Assembly (NCBI GenBank): GCA_026770025.1
Contig: JAMXDE010000009.1
Location: forward strand, 1,153,001-1,217,000
From: Craspedostauros australis
Taxonomy: Eukaryota; Bacillariophyta; Bacillariophyceae; Mastogloiales; Achnanthaceae
Length of the DNA stretch: 64,000 nucleotides
Direction: 5' to 3'
Part shown: in pieces, positions 1 through 10,749 of the stretch
Position numbering within the stretch: position 1 is the first letter of the stretch
How the letters are laid out: each line of letters begins with the position of its first letter
Program-made: the position numbers and the translations under genes
The notes under the pieces: generated by a model
Database searches by the model: none
What the model was told of the DNA's origin: nothing
What the model saw: only the letters and a program-made list of their open reading frames with translations

Positions 1-1528
1 TCCCAACATGACACCGAAGGACGCGCACTCAGAGGCGGTGCCCGGACCAACGGTTCTGCTCCGCATCATCATGATTCTCACACCAACGCGAAGAAGACCA
101 CGCGTGGCGGAGATCGTCCAAAGAGGCATGGACATGGCAGCAGCCCAACCCACAACAAGCGCACCCACTCCATCAACGCCAACAACTATGAGACGCACAT
201 CGTGGGAGGAAACGAGGCGACGAAGGGAGAGTACCCAGAGTTCGTCCATTGGGCCGTGGGATGCGGCGGATCGCTCATCGCACCCGACATCGTCCTCACC
301 GCGGCACATTGCGACTCCGATCAGACCATCGGAATGGACGCTATCATCAGCGCGTACGATGAGTTCGCATGGAACCAGCCAACAGGACCCAACGCACGCA
401 AGATCGATGACAAGCGCGTCCATCCAGACTACGCCGCCACTCAGATCAACGACATCATGCTCTTCCGTCTATCCAATCCTGCACCATCCAATGTGCCCAT
501 GATGAAGATCAACAGCAAGTTCGGCACTCCAGGTACGGATGGCTCGGGAAATCCGCAGACCATGACGGTGATCGGTTTTGGAGACACATCGGACGGTGGC
601 TCCCCATCGGAGACTCTGATGGAGCTGGACATCCAGCAAGTCGATACTGCGTGGTGTAACGATCAGGACAGATACAACGGACAGGTCAGCGATGAGGCGG
701 AGTTCTGCGCTGGCTTCGTGAAGGATGGTGTCCACCAGGGTGCCAAGGACTCGTGTCAGGGTGACTCTGGTGGTCCCGTGTTTGTGGCCGAGGGTGGCGA
801 GCGTGTCCAGGTGGGCGTGGTGTCTTGGGGTATCGGTTGTGCTCAGCAGCGATATCCTGGTGTGTATGCTCGTGTGAGCAACACGTACGACTGGATCAAG
901 GTACGTACATCCGAGTGGGTGCATGCATGCCAATGCATGATGGAAGCATGCTCGAAGTATGGTTGAAGCATGAAAGAGTGTGGCATGGATGGTGAGTATG
1001 CAAAGATATATGGTATGATCACAACAACGAGCTCACTATTCCATTCCATTCTATTCTATTGTACTCTTCCCCACTCTCCCAATACTCGTACACCCGCAGG
1101 AGAATGCATGTGACATGTCCAAAGTACCATCCGAGCTGTGTGGCACAGGAGGTGGAAACAACGATGATGAGAATGACAACAACAACGGTGATGGTGGCGA
1201 CGATGGCGATGACAACAGCTCCTGCATCCCTGTCACGTTGAAGCTCCGCACCGATGATTTCCCAGAAGACACATCCTTCATGATGTATGACTCTCAAGAT
1301 TCGAGCACAGAGTACTGGAACGAGTCTGGCTTCATTAGGTCCAACACTGAGTATCCTGAATACAAGGCATGCGTTCCACGTGATCGCTGCACTTACTTTG
1401 ATTTCTTCGATGCCTTCGGTGATGGCATCAGCGGAGACGGCTTCACGTTGGTTGCCGACGGAAAGCAGCTGCACTCTGGTGGCAACATCGGATCGGAGGT
1501 GTTGAAGAACATTCCTGAAGGTTGCTAG
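1..1528 (+). CDS. Trypsin-like serine protease (S1A), 5' partial, two exons
   Basis: Secreted serine endopeptidase. The frame is open from base 1, so the N-terminus and signal peptide lie outside the window. Exons are <1-900 and 1100-1528. The 199-nt intron has donor GTACGT and acceptor CCCGCAG, in phase 0. A basic, His-rich propeptide leads to the activation site IVGG (199-210), where the mature enzyme would begin. The catalytic triad is visible: LTAAHC (His), NDIMLF (Asp) and GDSGGPV (Ser, about 760-780). The protease domain ends with DWIK at the intron. Exon 2 adds a D/N-rich linker and a tail of about 100 residues with four Cys and aromatic motifs (YFDFFDAFGDGISGDGF). That tail is probably an accessory domain, of unknown role. 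The family assignment is certain; the substrate is unknown. Confidence 0.93.
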
Positions 1529-2552
1529 AGCGAGAAAAGAGCGAGAATGGAGAGAATAGAGAGGATGGATTGCATGTGAGACAACGGAGCGGTCTTTTGT
1601 AATGTCAATAGCAACAGCAACAGCAACGACAATGGCAGCATTATGCAATCCTCCTCTTCCAAGTACGCGTGTTCCACAATAGAGTAGTCGCAGAAAAACC
1701 AATCGGAGCATGGTTGCTAGTAGTACTACACTCCAGAATGTAGGATCGTGTATCGCAACAACCATCGATTGCTTGTCGTGTACTCACGCGGATGTACCAT
1801 CACCGTTCGAATTGTGGAACACGTACGGACGACCGCAGTTGCTTGTGCTGACGCGGGTAGAAGCAAAGCACGAGAGGAATGATAGGGCACGCCAGATCAG
1901 GGAGCGAAGTGTTGCCACCCAATGAGCTGCGATGATGGCTGGTTGTGAGAAAGTGGGAGTTTGTTGTTGATGGATTGTGTTTGTGGGGGGAGTTGGATGG
2001 GGGGTGGTGGACAGTCAAGGCGGTGTGTGAAATGCCAGGACCATCCTTGTGGATGGATGTTGTGCAAGCACAAGGGATCCTCCCCGTGTCAAAAAGTAGT
2101 TTTAACAAGTGTCGGGCGATGCCCGACAATACTTCGTTAAAAGGTATTAGAACAGTTACTACACAAGATCAAAGCCAATAGGCGAAGAGAGATGGGTGTT
2201 GGAATGGTGCGCACACACACATGCGAGGAGATGAGTTGGTTGTTGATGCGTTGCCAAAATCTTGAGCCAGAAAACAGCTCACTCCGATAATCATCCCTGC
2301 TGGCATATCTTTTTGCGAGTTGCCACTATGCCTTGAATTGAACCGGAGACAAAGACGACAATTGTTTGTTGGACGCGGATAATCATACATGTCTATTAAT
2401 ATATTAGAAGAGTGTGTGAAGCGTCCAGTGGCGAGGAGGCAGCCGCGTGTTCATTTTTGAAGTATGTGAGCGTTTGTTATATACAGTGCATGTGCGCAAG
2501 CTTCGATGCCGACACGATTTGACATCGTCGCGCACATCCCGGCCATTCGCAG
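1529..2552. other. Intergenic region with one palindrome
   Basis: No reading frame here has convincing composition or conserved motifs. It separates the 3' ends of two convergent genes. The only structure seen is the nested inverted repeat at 2100-2142, listed separately. Confidence 0.6.
2100..2142. repeat. Nested inverted repeat / hairpin
   Basis: Outer arms are TTTTAAC (2100-2106) and GTTAAAA (2136-2142). Inner arms are TGTCGGGC (2110-2117) and GCCCGACA (2121-2128) around the 3-nt loop GAT. AAG (2107-2109) can also pair with CTT (2132-2134), leaving a small bulge. The structure is thus an 18-bp imperfect stem in an otherwise AT-richer spacer. It could be a folded RNA, a palindromic protein-binding site or a remnant of a short inverted-repeat element. 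No poly-T tract or nearby gene end decides between these. Confidence 0.6.
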
Positions 2553-3902
2553 TTAATGGGCGAAGAGGTTTGCCCAATCTGTGGAAGCGTACTGCTCCAT
2601 CGGGCGCACGAAGATCTGGATATGCACGTTGCTGTCGAATCGCACGACGCTATTGCTGCTGGTCAGTGTGCTGTCGCGGTTGTTTGATTTGCCTTTGCTG
2701 GATGTGTCGGTGGGTTGGCTCGCGGATTTGCGGCGTTCCGAGACGCAACCCGAAAATCTCGCTTGCCGCAAGCACGATCGTCGGCAGACGAGCTGGGAGG
2801 TGGAAACGGATTTGCGGCACTGCATGCCACGCTGGTTCTTCCTGGACATGGCATCCAGTGATCCGCGGTGGGCGAGAAGCCGTGAGCCTTCGCGGCCAGC
2901 GGTGGGCAAGGACGGTGTCGATGCATAGCAATGCCGCGGGAGGATCGAACGGCGTTGGGAAGGACTGGTTTGTTGGCTGCATGGACTATCGTTGTTGTTG
3001 TTTGCGCTCTGGTCGTCATCGTGTTCGGTGCTGATGCTGCTTGTGCGGAGGGCTTCGTTCTGTGGGGTTTGCACCCTGCAACTATCCGATGTGGATCGGC
3101 GAGACGACCGCGGATCACGAGCATGTGCTGCATTGCTGTTCGTGCGACGGTTCTGCTCGCCACTGTTGGCATGGTGACCTGTTGGAACGAAGCTTGGTGG
3201 AAGCGAGGCAAACTTGATGAATTTAAGCGGAGATCGCTTGGTGGCACGCCAATAGCGAGGAAAGAAGGAGCGCCTGGCAGGAGGGCTGCGCGGCTCTTCT
3301 TCGTTGTCGCTGGCTCGGTTGGAGATTCCGCGCTTGTCGGTTGGCGACAGCTGACGATCCTGTCGAGGAGCAGCGAGAGGCAGCCCGGTTGGAGAAGCTG
3401 GAACATCATCAATACGAATGCCAATGTCGTTCTGGGCGGCGTCGGCGTTGATGTCATCATGATCATCTTCGGGGTGATTGCATCCATCTTCCGTCACGGA
3501 GGGTGATTCCTGTATGCATTGCTCCTGCGGAGACAAGAAGGTGGCGGATGCGGAGCAGTGAAGGCCCATGGATGCAGAAGAGGAAGTTGAGGCGGAGGAG
3601 AAGGAGGAGGCGGACGTGGTGGTGGACACGGAGAGGTTGCTGGAGTACGACTGTGTCGTTCGTTGCGTGCAAACCGAGCCTGCGTCTTCGTTTGCGCTGT
3701 CCGAATGGGGGAGCGATGCAGAGAGCCGGTCGGCAAAGGCCATGCCGGACACCTGGTCGCGCTTTCGCCTGTTGTCTCGAAGATGCTGCGAGCGCGCTGG
3801 TGAAACTGTGGTAGTCACAGTCACGGCTGATGAATGCATCTTGCGGCGTTCGCCTGTTCTGGCCACGACGGCTTGGCTGTGAAAATCGGATCGAATCTTC
3901 AT
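2553..3902 (-). CDS. Hypothetical Ser/Arg-rich low-complexity protein
   Basis: Single-exon reading frame of 449 residues starting at the ATG at 3902. The frame stays open further upstream but only to a GTG. The protein is mostly disordered: poly-Ser stretches near residues 90-120, several RRS/RRR basic patches that look like phosphorylation sites, and poly-Asn. The last ~30 residues look ordered, with alternating hydrophobics (VRFDSNVHIQIFV) and an aromatic end (DWANLF). Short terminal segments of this V-x-F type occur in many uncharacterised diatom proteins, but I cannot name the family. The antisense frames here are shadows. Function unknown; that it is a gene is likely from the length of the open frame. 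Confidence 0.6.
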   Translation of the reverse strand: MKIRSDFHSQAVVARTGERRKMHSSAVTVTTTVSPARSQHLRDNRRKRDQVSGMAFADRLSASLPHSDSANEDAGSVCTQRTTQSYSSNLSVSTTTSASSFSSASTSSSASMGLHCSASATFLSPQEQCIQESPSVTEDGCNHPEDDHDDINADAAQNDIGIRIDDVPASPTGLPLAAPRQDRQLSPTDKRGISNRASDNEEEPRSPPARRSFFPRYWRATKRSPLKFIKFASLPPSFVPTGHHANSGEQNRRTNSNAAHARDPRSSRRSTSDSCRVQTPQNEALRTSSISTEHDDDQSANNNNDSPCSQQTSPSQRRSILPRHCYASTPSLPTAGREGSRLLAHRGSLDAMSRKNQRGMQCRKSVSTSQLVCRRSCLRQARFSGCVSERRKSASQPTDTSSKGKSNNRDSTLTSSNSVVRFDSNVHIQIFVRPMEQYASTDWANLFAH

Positions 3903-6192
3903 GTTGCAAGGGTGGATGTTGAAGCAGATCGGGTTCGTGCGTGGAGGGTGGTGGTGGATTGGATTGGATCGTCGTCTGATACAAGTCCTCGAGAGTATGT
4001 GTTCCGAGAAGAGTAGAGTGCTTGTCACGCTGAACTCACAAAGCTTCCAACGCCTGCGACAAGGATAGACTTTCTGTTTGATTGCGGTTGTTGCGTGTGT
4101 TGCCTGTCCTGTTGCCTGTCCTGTTGCTACTGCTGTGTTCCTTGTTCAGCCAACTCAACTTCAAGTGTTCTCTCTGTCGCGTGCAGCAGGCAGATCTCTT
4201 GGTTTGCCAACTGCCCTTGCAATGGTTTCCTGTCAAAGTGCGATGCTTGTGGATGTTGGTACTGCCGCACTGATACTGCTCCTGTTGCCTCGGCTTTCCA
4301 CCTTCTTCACGAATTCCTCTCTCCCTTGTTGTGACCCCAAGGCCTTCCTCAAATCCCCGATCTTTTGCAGAGTGACGAAAGCAGCAGAATTCGCAACGAT
4401 GTTGTGTCTCTCGGTGTTTGTGGTCTCTCCCTCTCTCTTTGTGTGTGTCTTTCCTGGTTGGTTGACCTTCTCTTGTGTGACGGGCTGCGAGCTATGGGCT
4501 GTACCAATGGTGGTGGATGGGTGATGAATGAGAATGAATGGGATTGAATGGAATGGGGCGCAGTACAGTGCAGTGTTTGGAAGTCGTCCGATGCCGACAC
4601 TCTCCGACGCTCTTCATGGCTGGTGTGGAGTGAATGGAGTTGCACTTGTGCTTGGGCCATGCGTGTGATTTTGTGGCCAGCTGCGCTCTATCAAGGTGGC
4701 GACGTAACCCCAGGTTGAGCGGACACGCAACACACAAGGAACACGTGCGCAAATGAAAACACACACAACACGTGACGAAATTGGGCAGAGCTTCGCTGGG
4801 GAACGAATGGTGTTCTTCTTCTTCACTGTCGGACTAGTCCACCCATCTCGTCATCACTGTCGAATACTACTGGAATGTACAGTCAGACACGTTTTGAGAC
4901 ACATTGTGCGACACGAAACGGTGTGGTGATGTCGATCATCTGCGGGACAGATGTGTCGTTGTTCCTGCGACATCATGAAGAACAGATGGGCGAAATCAAA
5001 AAGACACAATGTATCTCGTGACTCAGCACTCGTGGTTGCACTTTCGCAGCACTACCAACGAATCTAGAAAGAGAGATGTTCATTCTCATCAACCGCATTT
5101 CATCCCTCGGCGCACGGCATCGTATCGCATTGCACCAAACACTCGAAGTGAACGGAAGGGTCGCACATGCTCGCAGTCTTCCATCGTCTCTCTCTCTCTC
5201 TCTCTCTGGAGAGACTGGCGGCTGTGTTGCGTCGTGGATGGGATGGGATGAGGTTCATGAACGCAGACGAAGCATGCCTCAGAGTCGACCAATCTGGGGT
5301 GGTCAACGTCTTCGGCTGCAACCTTCGCAGCTCCAGCTATTATTCAGCAGTTACAGTTGCAGTCACACGCTTCCCCATGTGGAGAATACTAACTCAAACA
5401 AGACACGATGAAGACGATGGTGCAGCCGCTTGCGATTGACGTGGGATGTGGACACTTGTGCCGGAATAGCACAATTAATGCTCAGTTTCATCCAGGCCTT
5501 CGCCGAACCTCAATGATCCCAAACACGTGTTTGCCGCATGAGATGTCACGCCGATCAACGCGGAGGCGAACATCAGTGAACGGCGCGTTCGTCATGGTCG
5601 GCTTTCCAACTGCCCACAGTTGGCGCGAATTCAATTGTCCTTCCTGTGTTGGCAACATCCTTTGCTATACCTGGGAGTGCGAACTACGGCCCTATCTCGC
5701 ATGAAGTAATCTTCCTTGATCTCGTCGCCTTGGGAGGATCAACGGTGGCGTTTCTGCCGTTTCGGGTGAGGTGGATGCGCGTATCCTTCCATGACGGAAA
5801 CAGATGGAGAATGGGGAGAGTATGTGGTACTCCATACAGCGGTCTTCCTAACTGCCACTGGACGACCTACCGTACTATCCATGCCATCCGCGAGATCAGG
5901 GAGAGGGGCTTTAAGCCAACAGAAAGTCCGGCAAACGCATCCATCATCAACATGGTCACTCGAAGCGAGTGCGGGAAATGACTTTCATCCTCACTGACAC
6001 GAAGAACTGTGCAACATTCACGCGATGTCATGCACGTCGACGCCAGGGAGTGCACGACGCATCCAACAGATGCACAACCAGAGACATGCAAGAAGAGAAA
6101 CGCAAGAGGTCTCACATAAAACAGAGCAAGCCACTTGTCAACTCAACGCAACACAAACAACGTCAAGGTTGAACCAACCAAAGTGATCCAAC
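3903..6192. other. Long intergenic region without convincing gene
   Basis: This 2.3-kb stretch holds only short overlapping frames with low-complexity or frameshift-like translations. It contains a (TC)n microsatellite at 5187-5207. Between about 5410 and 5990 several frames on the plus strand overlap with gene-like composition but repeated stops, so an eroded gene is possible; I could not identify a family. The last 100 bases before 6193 are probably the P450 promoter and 5' leader. Confidence 0.5.
5187..5207. repeat. (TC)n microsatellite
   Basis: About ten uninterrupted TC dinucleotides in the spacer upstream of the P450 gene. It is a candidate length-variable marker; no function is implied. 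Confidence 0.85.
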
Positions 6193-7833
6193 ATGGCGTC
6201 TCTTGTGAACGCAGTCTCTGATCCGTCGCAATGGTCGTCATCAATGTTCGCCACCTTCGTCGTTGCCGCCATCGGCGCGTACTGGCTATATTCCTCCATC
6301 CAAAGCCGTAAGCAACGCGGCATGGGCCTCGTGCAGCCAGACTGCGCCCCGCTCTCCATGTGGCAGACGATTCAGCAGCTTTCCGGACCCCACGTCGTCA
6401 AGCTGTTCGAGGACTCGGCCCGCAGCGTGCAGAGCTCCATCTACCGCCTCAACCTGCCCATCCCGCACGTCTACGTGGTCGGCAAGGCGAGCCAGCAACG
6501 CGAGATCCTCTTGGATGAGGCCACGGAGAAGCCGATCGTGTTCTACCAGGCGTTCGAGATCCTGCTGGGACGTCCATCGACGTCGTCACGCACCACCAGC
6601 GATCCCCGGTGGAAGGAGCTGCGCAAAGCGTTGGCCCCGGCATTCTCGGCGACCGAAGTCTCCAGGATGAATGCCATCTGTCAAAAGTACACGCTGGATT
6701 GGTTGGACAACGTGGTGGAGAAGGAACTCGCGGATCATCCCACCAAAACCTTCGACCCCTCCATCGAGATGACCAAGCTCACCTTCAAGACCATCTGCGA
6801 GGCCGCCTTTGAGTACGAGGCCACCGACGCGGAGCACGATGAGTTCCGCGAATCGCTGGACACGGCACTGCGCGAATTCACCTTCCGACAGTCCACAAAT
6901 CCGCTGCGCAAGCTCTTCGGATTCTTCATTCCTACCGTCCGCGAAGCCTTCGAATGCGCCGCCCGAGTGCAAGGGTTTGGAAGGAAGGTGCTGGAAGCCT
7001 ACAGGAACAACCCCAACAAGGCCAAGGCGAAGACGCTCATTCAACTCATCGAGAACAACCCATACAACTTCACTGCCGAAGAAAAGGCGACCGAGATCCC
7101 ATTGTACATGATTGCTGGCAAGGACACGACGGGATACACCCTGGCATGCGCCCTCATGCATTTGGCCATGCATCCGGAGGAGATCAAGAAGACGCGTGAG
7201 TCCTTGTGGTACGTCTACATCGCCAACCTGGAGGACGCCCAGGACGATGCGCCGACTGGAAAATCACGGCCCGCATACCACAACATCAAGCCATCGGGAT
7301 ATTTGCATCAAGTGATCACGGAGTCGCGCCGCTTCCTCCCTGTCAACTCCGTGGGGTCCATCCGTGAGACAGGACGAGAGTTCACATTCTCCACAAAAGA
7401 GGCGGCGACCTGGGTGGACAAGGACGAGAGCGGCGACGATGACGGACATACCAGCATAGACGACACCAAGTTCGTCATCCCCAAGGGTGCGAAGGTCCTG
7501 CTTCCTCAGTCCATGTCCCAGGCTGATCCGTCCGTGTTCGAAAACCCGCATGGGTTCCGTCCCGAACGCTGGAATCATGCGACGAAGGAGATGACGCAAT
7601 CCTTGCTCACATTCTCCGCAGGCGTCCGCAACTGTGCCGGGCAATCCTTGGCGATGGCCGAGCTGAACACGACACTCGCACTGCTCATCCTCAAGTACGA
7701 TTTCGAGGTCGTGGATCCTGGACGTCTAGAGTACTTCCTCTTTCTTAGGTACATCGGCAGCCAGCTGCGTGTGAAGCGCGCGCCCATTCCGGATTTCGCC
7801 AAGCACTTGGAAAGTAAGATGTTCGGGGCTTGA
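6193..7833 (+). CDS. Cytochrome P450 monooxygenase
   Basis: Heme-thiolate oxygenase of 546 residues in one exon. The ATG at 6193 has a good context (CCAACATGG). An N-terminal hydrophobic anchor (about residues 14-36, FATFVVAAIGAYWLYSSI) should hold it in the ER membrane with the catalytic domain in the cytosol. P450 signatures appear in order: I-helix oxygen-binding motif AGKDTTGYTLA (about residue 307), K-helix ExxR as ESRR (about residue 376), and heme loop FSAGVRNCAGQ with the axial Cys near residue 481. There is an insertion of acidic residues (DKDESGDDDGHTS) between the K-helix and the PERF-like segment (FRPERW). Length is normal for a microsomal P450. The substrate cannot be told; subfamily assignment needs a tree. 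Confidence 0.95.
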   Translation: MASLVNAVSDPSQWSSSMFATFVVAAIGAYWLYSSIQSRKQRGMGLVQPDCAPLSMWQTIQQLSGPHVVKLFEDSARSVQSSIYRLNLPIPHVYVVGKASQQREILLDEATEKPIVFYQAFEILLGRPSTSSRTTSDPRWKELRKALAPAFSATEVSRMNAICQKYTLDWLDNVVEKELADHPTKTFDPSIEMTKLTFKTICEAAFEYEATDAEHDEFRESLDTALREFTFRQSTNPLRKLFGFFIPTVREAFECAARVQGFGRKVLEAYRNNPNKAKAKTLIQLIENNPYNFTAEEKATEIPLYMIAGKDTTGYTLACALMHLAMHPEEIKKTRESLWYVYIANLEDAQDDAPTGKSRPAYHNIKPSGYLHQVITESRRFLPVNSVGSIRETGREFTFSTKEAATWVDKDESGDDDGHTSIDDTKFVIPKGAKVLLPQSMSQADPSVFENPHGFRPERWNHATKEMTQSLLTFSAGVRNCAGQSLAMAELNTTLALLILKYDFEVVDPGRLEYFLFLRYIGSQLRVKRAPIPDFAKHLESKMFGA

Positions 7834-8252
7834 TTTTGTATGTCCGTGCAGCAGAGATGGCGGAGCACATGCTCGGCTCTCCATTGTTTCATTTCATACA
7901 CATCGTATTCCAACCATGATCGGGTGCCTTCGAGGGTGAAGTACTCAGGCATTCCTTCCCATTGTGAAAGGTATCGTGGCTCGTCATACATTAGTTGCAC
8001 AGAAGCCGTATCTATGGCGGAGTCATCCGAAGATCGTGTCTGTCTGTTGAGAATTACAACTACAGGCGCCATCACAACCATGAACACAGAAAAGTATTTC
8101 GACTCAAGTATAATCGTGTTTGTATTGTTTTGCATGTTGTTATGAAGAATAAGGAATAGAATGTTCCAGATGCCGCTGCTGCTTGGGCGCTTCACAAGCC
8201 TAAGTCGTACAGCATCGTCGTCATTTATGAATGTAGTGTCTGAAGATAACGA
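7834..8252. other. Convergent intergenic spacer
   Basis: Lies between the 3' ends of the P450 gene (plus) and the LRR-like gene (minus). It is AT-richer than the flanking genes and shows no gene. It should contain both 3' UTRs and polyadenylation sites. Confidence 0.6.
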
Positions 8253-9920
8253 TCAATCCATCACCAACGATGACAGGTAATCGTAACCGCAATCAAACTC
8301 GCTGATGGAGCTGAAGATACTCTTTGATGCGAGCGAGGAAGCGTAGTCCGACTGCGGCTGCTGCTTTTGTTCTTCTGCTGGTGGTGGCGCTTGCAACTCT
8401 TTCTTCTCTGACTTTGGTGGTTGCTGCGGAGGCTCTGATTTCGTCAATTCAGGGCGTTGTTGTTGCTGCTGCTCAGGTACAGCAGCAGCACTCTTGTCTT
8501 TCTTAACGTCCTCGCTGCTGTTGCTGTTGGTGCTTTGCGGCTCCTGGTCGACCTCCGACGTAGACGAAGTGTCCGTCTGGAACAACTGGCAGTGTTCGAT
8601 GTTCTTGCAGTCCTCGACAACCTCGATGAGGCGGTTCTTCACCGACCTCGACACGCGCACGGAGGAGTACTCGCGGTTGACGATCTTGCTGAGCGATGGG
8701 CACATGCGGATCATGTACGCGATGGTGAGCATGACGGCATCCGTTTGCTTCTCGCCTTCGCAATGATAGCTGAAGCGCAGGGTGTGGATGCGGCTCTTTC
8801 CATTGGCGAGCGCGGTGAGGAGAGTCTGCATGGATGATGATGCTATGCGTGGACCCAGATCAAGGAATTGGAGCTGGCTCTTCCTCGATTGGATCTCTGT
8901 GCACAGCGATGAGATGTGCTGTTCCGTGAAGGCGGTGTTGGGAGCCACGACCTTGACCCATCGCAGGTTGGGAGCCTTCATGATGCGGCCGACGTCGAAG
9001 CTTTCCTTGGCCTGCACTTCGAGCTTCTCCAGACTGTTGAGGCAGCTGATACCGTCAAGCACGACGGGATCGCTGAGCGTGCCCTCGAAGAAGTTGATGA
9101 AGATGCGCTTGACGCCGAAGATGAGGTTGGGGGAGCCACGGTCACGGCTTCCCAACCGCAGGAGCCTCATGTCCGCCTCGGTGAAATGCCACAGGACCAA
9201 GGTGCTGACATGGACGTTGGCGACAGTCGCGAAGAAGCTGCGCATGTCCGATTCTGGTCGCTTCTTGATGACCGTCCCGTACTGCTCGTTGCGATAGATC
9301 TCCATCCGTTTGAAGGAGGACGTTTCCTCCAACTTCTCGATGACGTCTCGGAACAGGTCCTCATTGTACTCATCGGGATACAGCTTGATCACCTGCTGGC
9401 ACCCTCCGTTGAGCCAGGGCTGCAGATGCCGGTAACCCTTCTGCGGAGTCGTGATCGAGGTGACTGGCACGTACTCATCTCTGGAGATGGTGCCATCAGT
9501 ATCATCGAAGTCGGCCGATGACCGGTTGCGATCCTCACGCGGTTGCTCGTCGCTTTCCACTACTTCGACCTCCAGCGAATCCTCGGACCCGGACCCGGAC
9601 TCCGACGTCGATTCCGAATCGCAAAGAGACCGATCGGCCATGAAGCGTCTGCGGACCATGTGATCGCTGCGTTCTGGCAGATCGCCGAATCTGGTCTTCG
9701 CAGCACTCGACTTTTTGGTCTTCTTGTGGTCGTCACGTCCGAAGGAAGACTCGCGCAGGATGCTTTCGACTTGGTACTGGTTCTTCTCGACGGTGGCATT
9801 CTCCTTGTCCTTGTTGGCGGCAACACGGGTCTTCGATGGCGCTGCCTTGCTGGATTTCTTGCGAAAGTCCTTGCCGCGGATGCGCAGCATCAACGGGCTC
9901 TTCTTGCGCGCGGCATTCAT
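8253..9920 (-). CDS. Hypothetical protein with degenerate leucine-rich repeat-like core
   Basis: Single exon, 555 residues, ATG at 9920. The first ~140 residues are basic then acidic and disordered (Ser/Glu/Asp run SESGSGSEDSLEVEVVESDE). The centre (about 160-430) alternates short helices and strands with LRR-like periodicity, e.g. LEKLEVQA, LRWVKVVAP, LQFLDLGP and IHTLRFSYH, spaced roughly 25-30 residues. This suggests an irregular ribonuclease-inhibitor-like solenoid. The C-terminus is Gln/Pro/Glu-rich and disordered. No enzyme motif is visible. Such proteins are common in diatoms and are presumed to mediate protein contacts. The LRR call is from periodicity only. Confidence 0.7.
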   Translation of the reverse strand: MNAARKKSPLMLRIRGKDFRKKSSKAAPSKTRVAANKDKENATVEKNQYQVESILRESSFGRDDHKKTKKSSAAKTRFGDLPERSDHMVRRRFMADRSLCDSESTSESGSGSEDSLEVEVVESDEQPREDRNRSSADFDDTDGTISRDEYVPVTSITTPQKGYRHLQPWLNGGCQQVIKLYPDEYNEDLFRDVIEKLEETSSFKRMEIYRNEQYGTVIKKRPESDMRSFFATVANVHVSTLVLWHFTEADMRLLRLGSRDRGSPNLIFGVKRIFINFFEGTLSDPVVLDGISCLNSLEKLEVQAKESFDVGRIMKAPNLRWVKVVAPNTAFTEQHISSLCTEIQSRKSQLQFLDLGPRIASSSMQTLLTALANGKSRIHTLRFSYHCEGEKQTDAVMLTIAYMIRMCPSLSKIVNREYSSVRVSRSVKNRLIEVVEDCKNIEHCQLFQTDTSSTSEVDQEPQSTNSNSSEDVKKDKSAAAVPEQQQQQRPELTKSEPPQQPPKSEKKELQAPPPAEEQKQQPQSDYASSLASKSIFSSISEFDCGYDYLSSLVMD

Positions 9921-10749
9921 AGTGATGATTGCGTTTGTTCACGGCTATTGCCGGCCGTTGTACTCTCGTAGGTAGGAGGTGGGTGGGCACTTGATGATCT
10001 TGGCAATTATGTCGAGAATGATGATGATGGACTTTTGTGCGATAAATGAGGCAATCCGGAACAGTGCGATCTTGTCTTCTCGCAGTTGCTCGTGGTTTGC
10101 CTTCTGCAACTGCTCCTCTCTTGTGATGAACGAGTGGATGGAGTCGACTGCGATACTCTGCGCGAGTATGGCGAAGAATGCCTGCCCCCGCTATTTTGCC
10201 AACCAATGCAATGCATCGCACCACATCACGCCCTGCGCTGAACGCATCACGGCATTGCTCGTGTCTGGCGCTCTCGCAATTTTTGGCCAGAAGGTGTCAT
10301 TTTGAAATTCAAATTGGCTCTCGCGCCAAAGCCAAGCTGGGTCATCGCGGCGTTAAAAGTAGGAACAAAAGTGGATAGTTTCGAGCATGTCGGTGTGGAT
10401 CACGTCACGGAAACGTTTGCACGTTAAATCAACGTCGCCACGACGCCTCGGAGAAACCGATGACGGCGACCAAAATGGAGAAGCGCCAACTGCCAACGTC
10501 AACGACGGGAATGAACCGCCAACTCCCGCTTCATGCGACTTACGCGCGAGGCGCACCTTCTCCACGGAGTCACTGTCGTCATCACCTCCGCGACCACTCT
10601 CATGAGAAAGTCACATCACTGTCATCATTGATGGATGGATGGCATGACTCATCACCGATCACAGACGAGCTACGGGAACACAATCCGCACTTTTGACGAG
10701 TCGATGGGCGCTCTTGTGACTGCTTTACATTCTGTAGTAAGTGTGTCCA
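9921..10749. other. Intergenic region upstream of the LRR-like gene
   Basis: Contains the presumed promoter of the minus-strand gene at 9920 (TACTCTCGTA at 9961-9970) and the 3' side of the ZW10 gene. Short frames on both strands have no recognisable products. Confidence 0.5.

Noticed and set aside
4078..4524. 148-codon hydrophobic frame upstream of the P450 region
   Set aside because: It starts without an ATG, is rich in Cys/Val/Leu from a T/G-rich stretch and shows no regular membrane-helix pattern or family motif.
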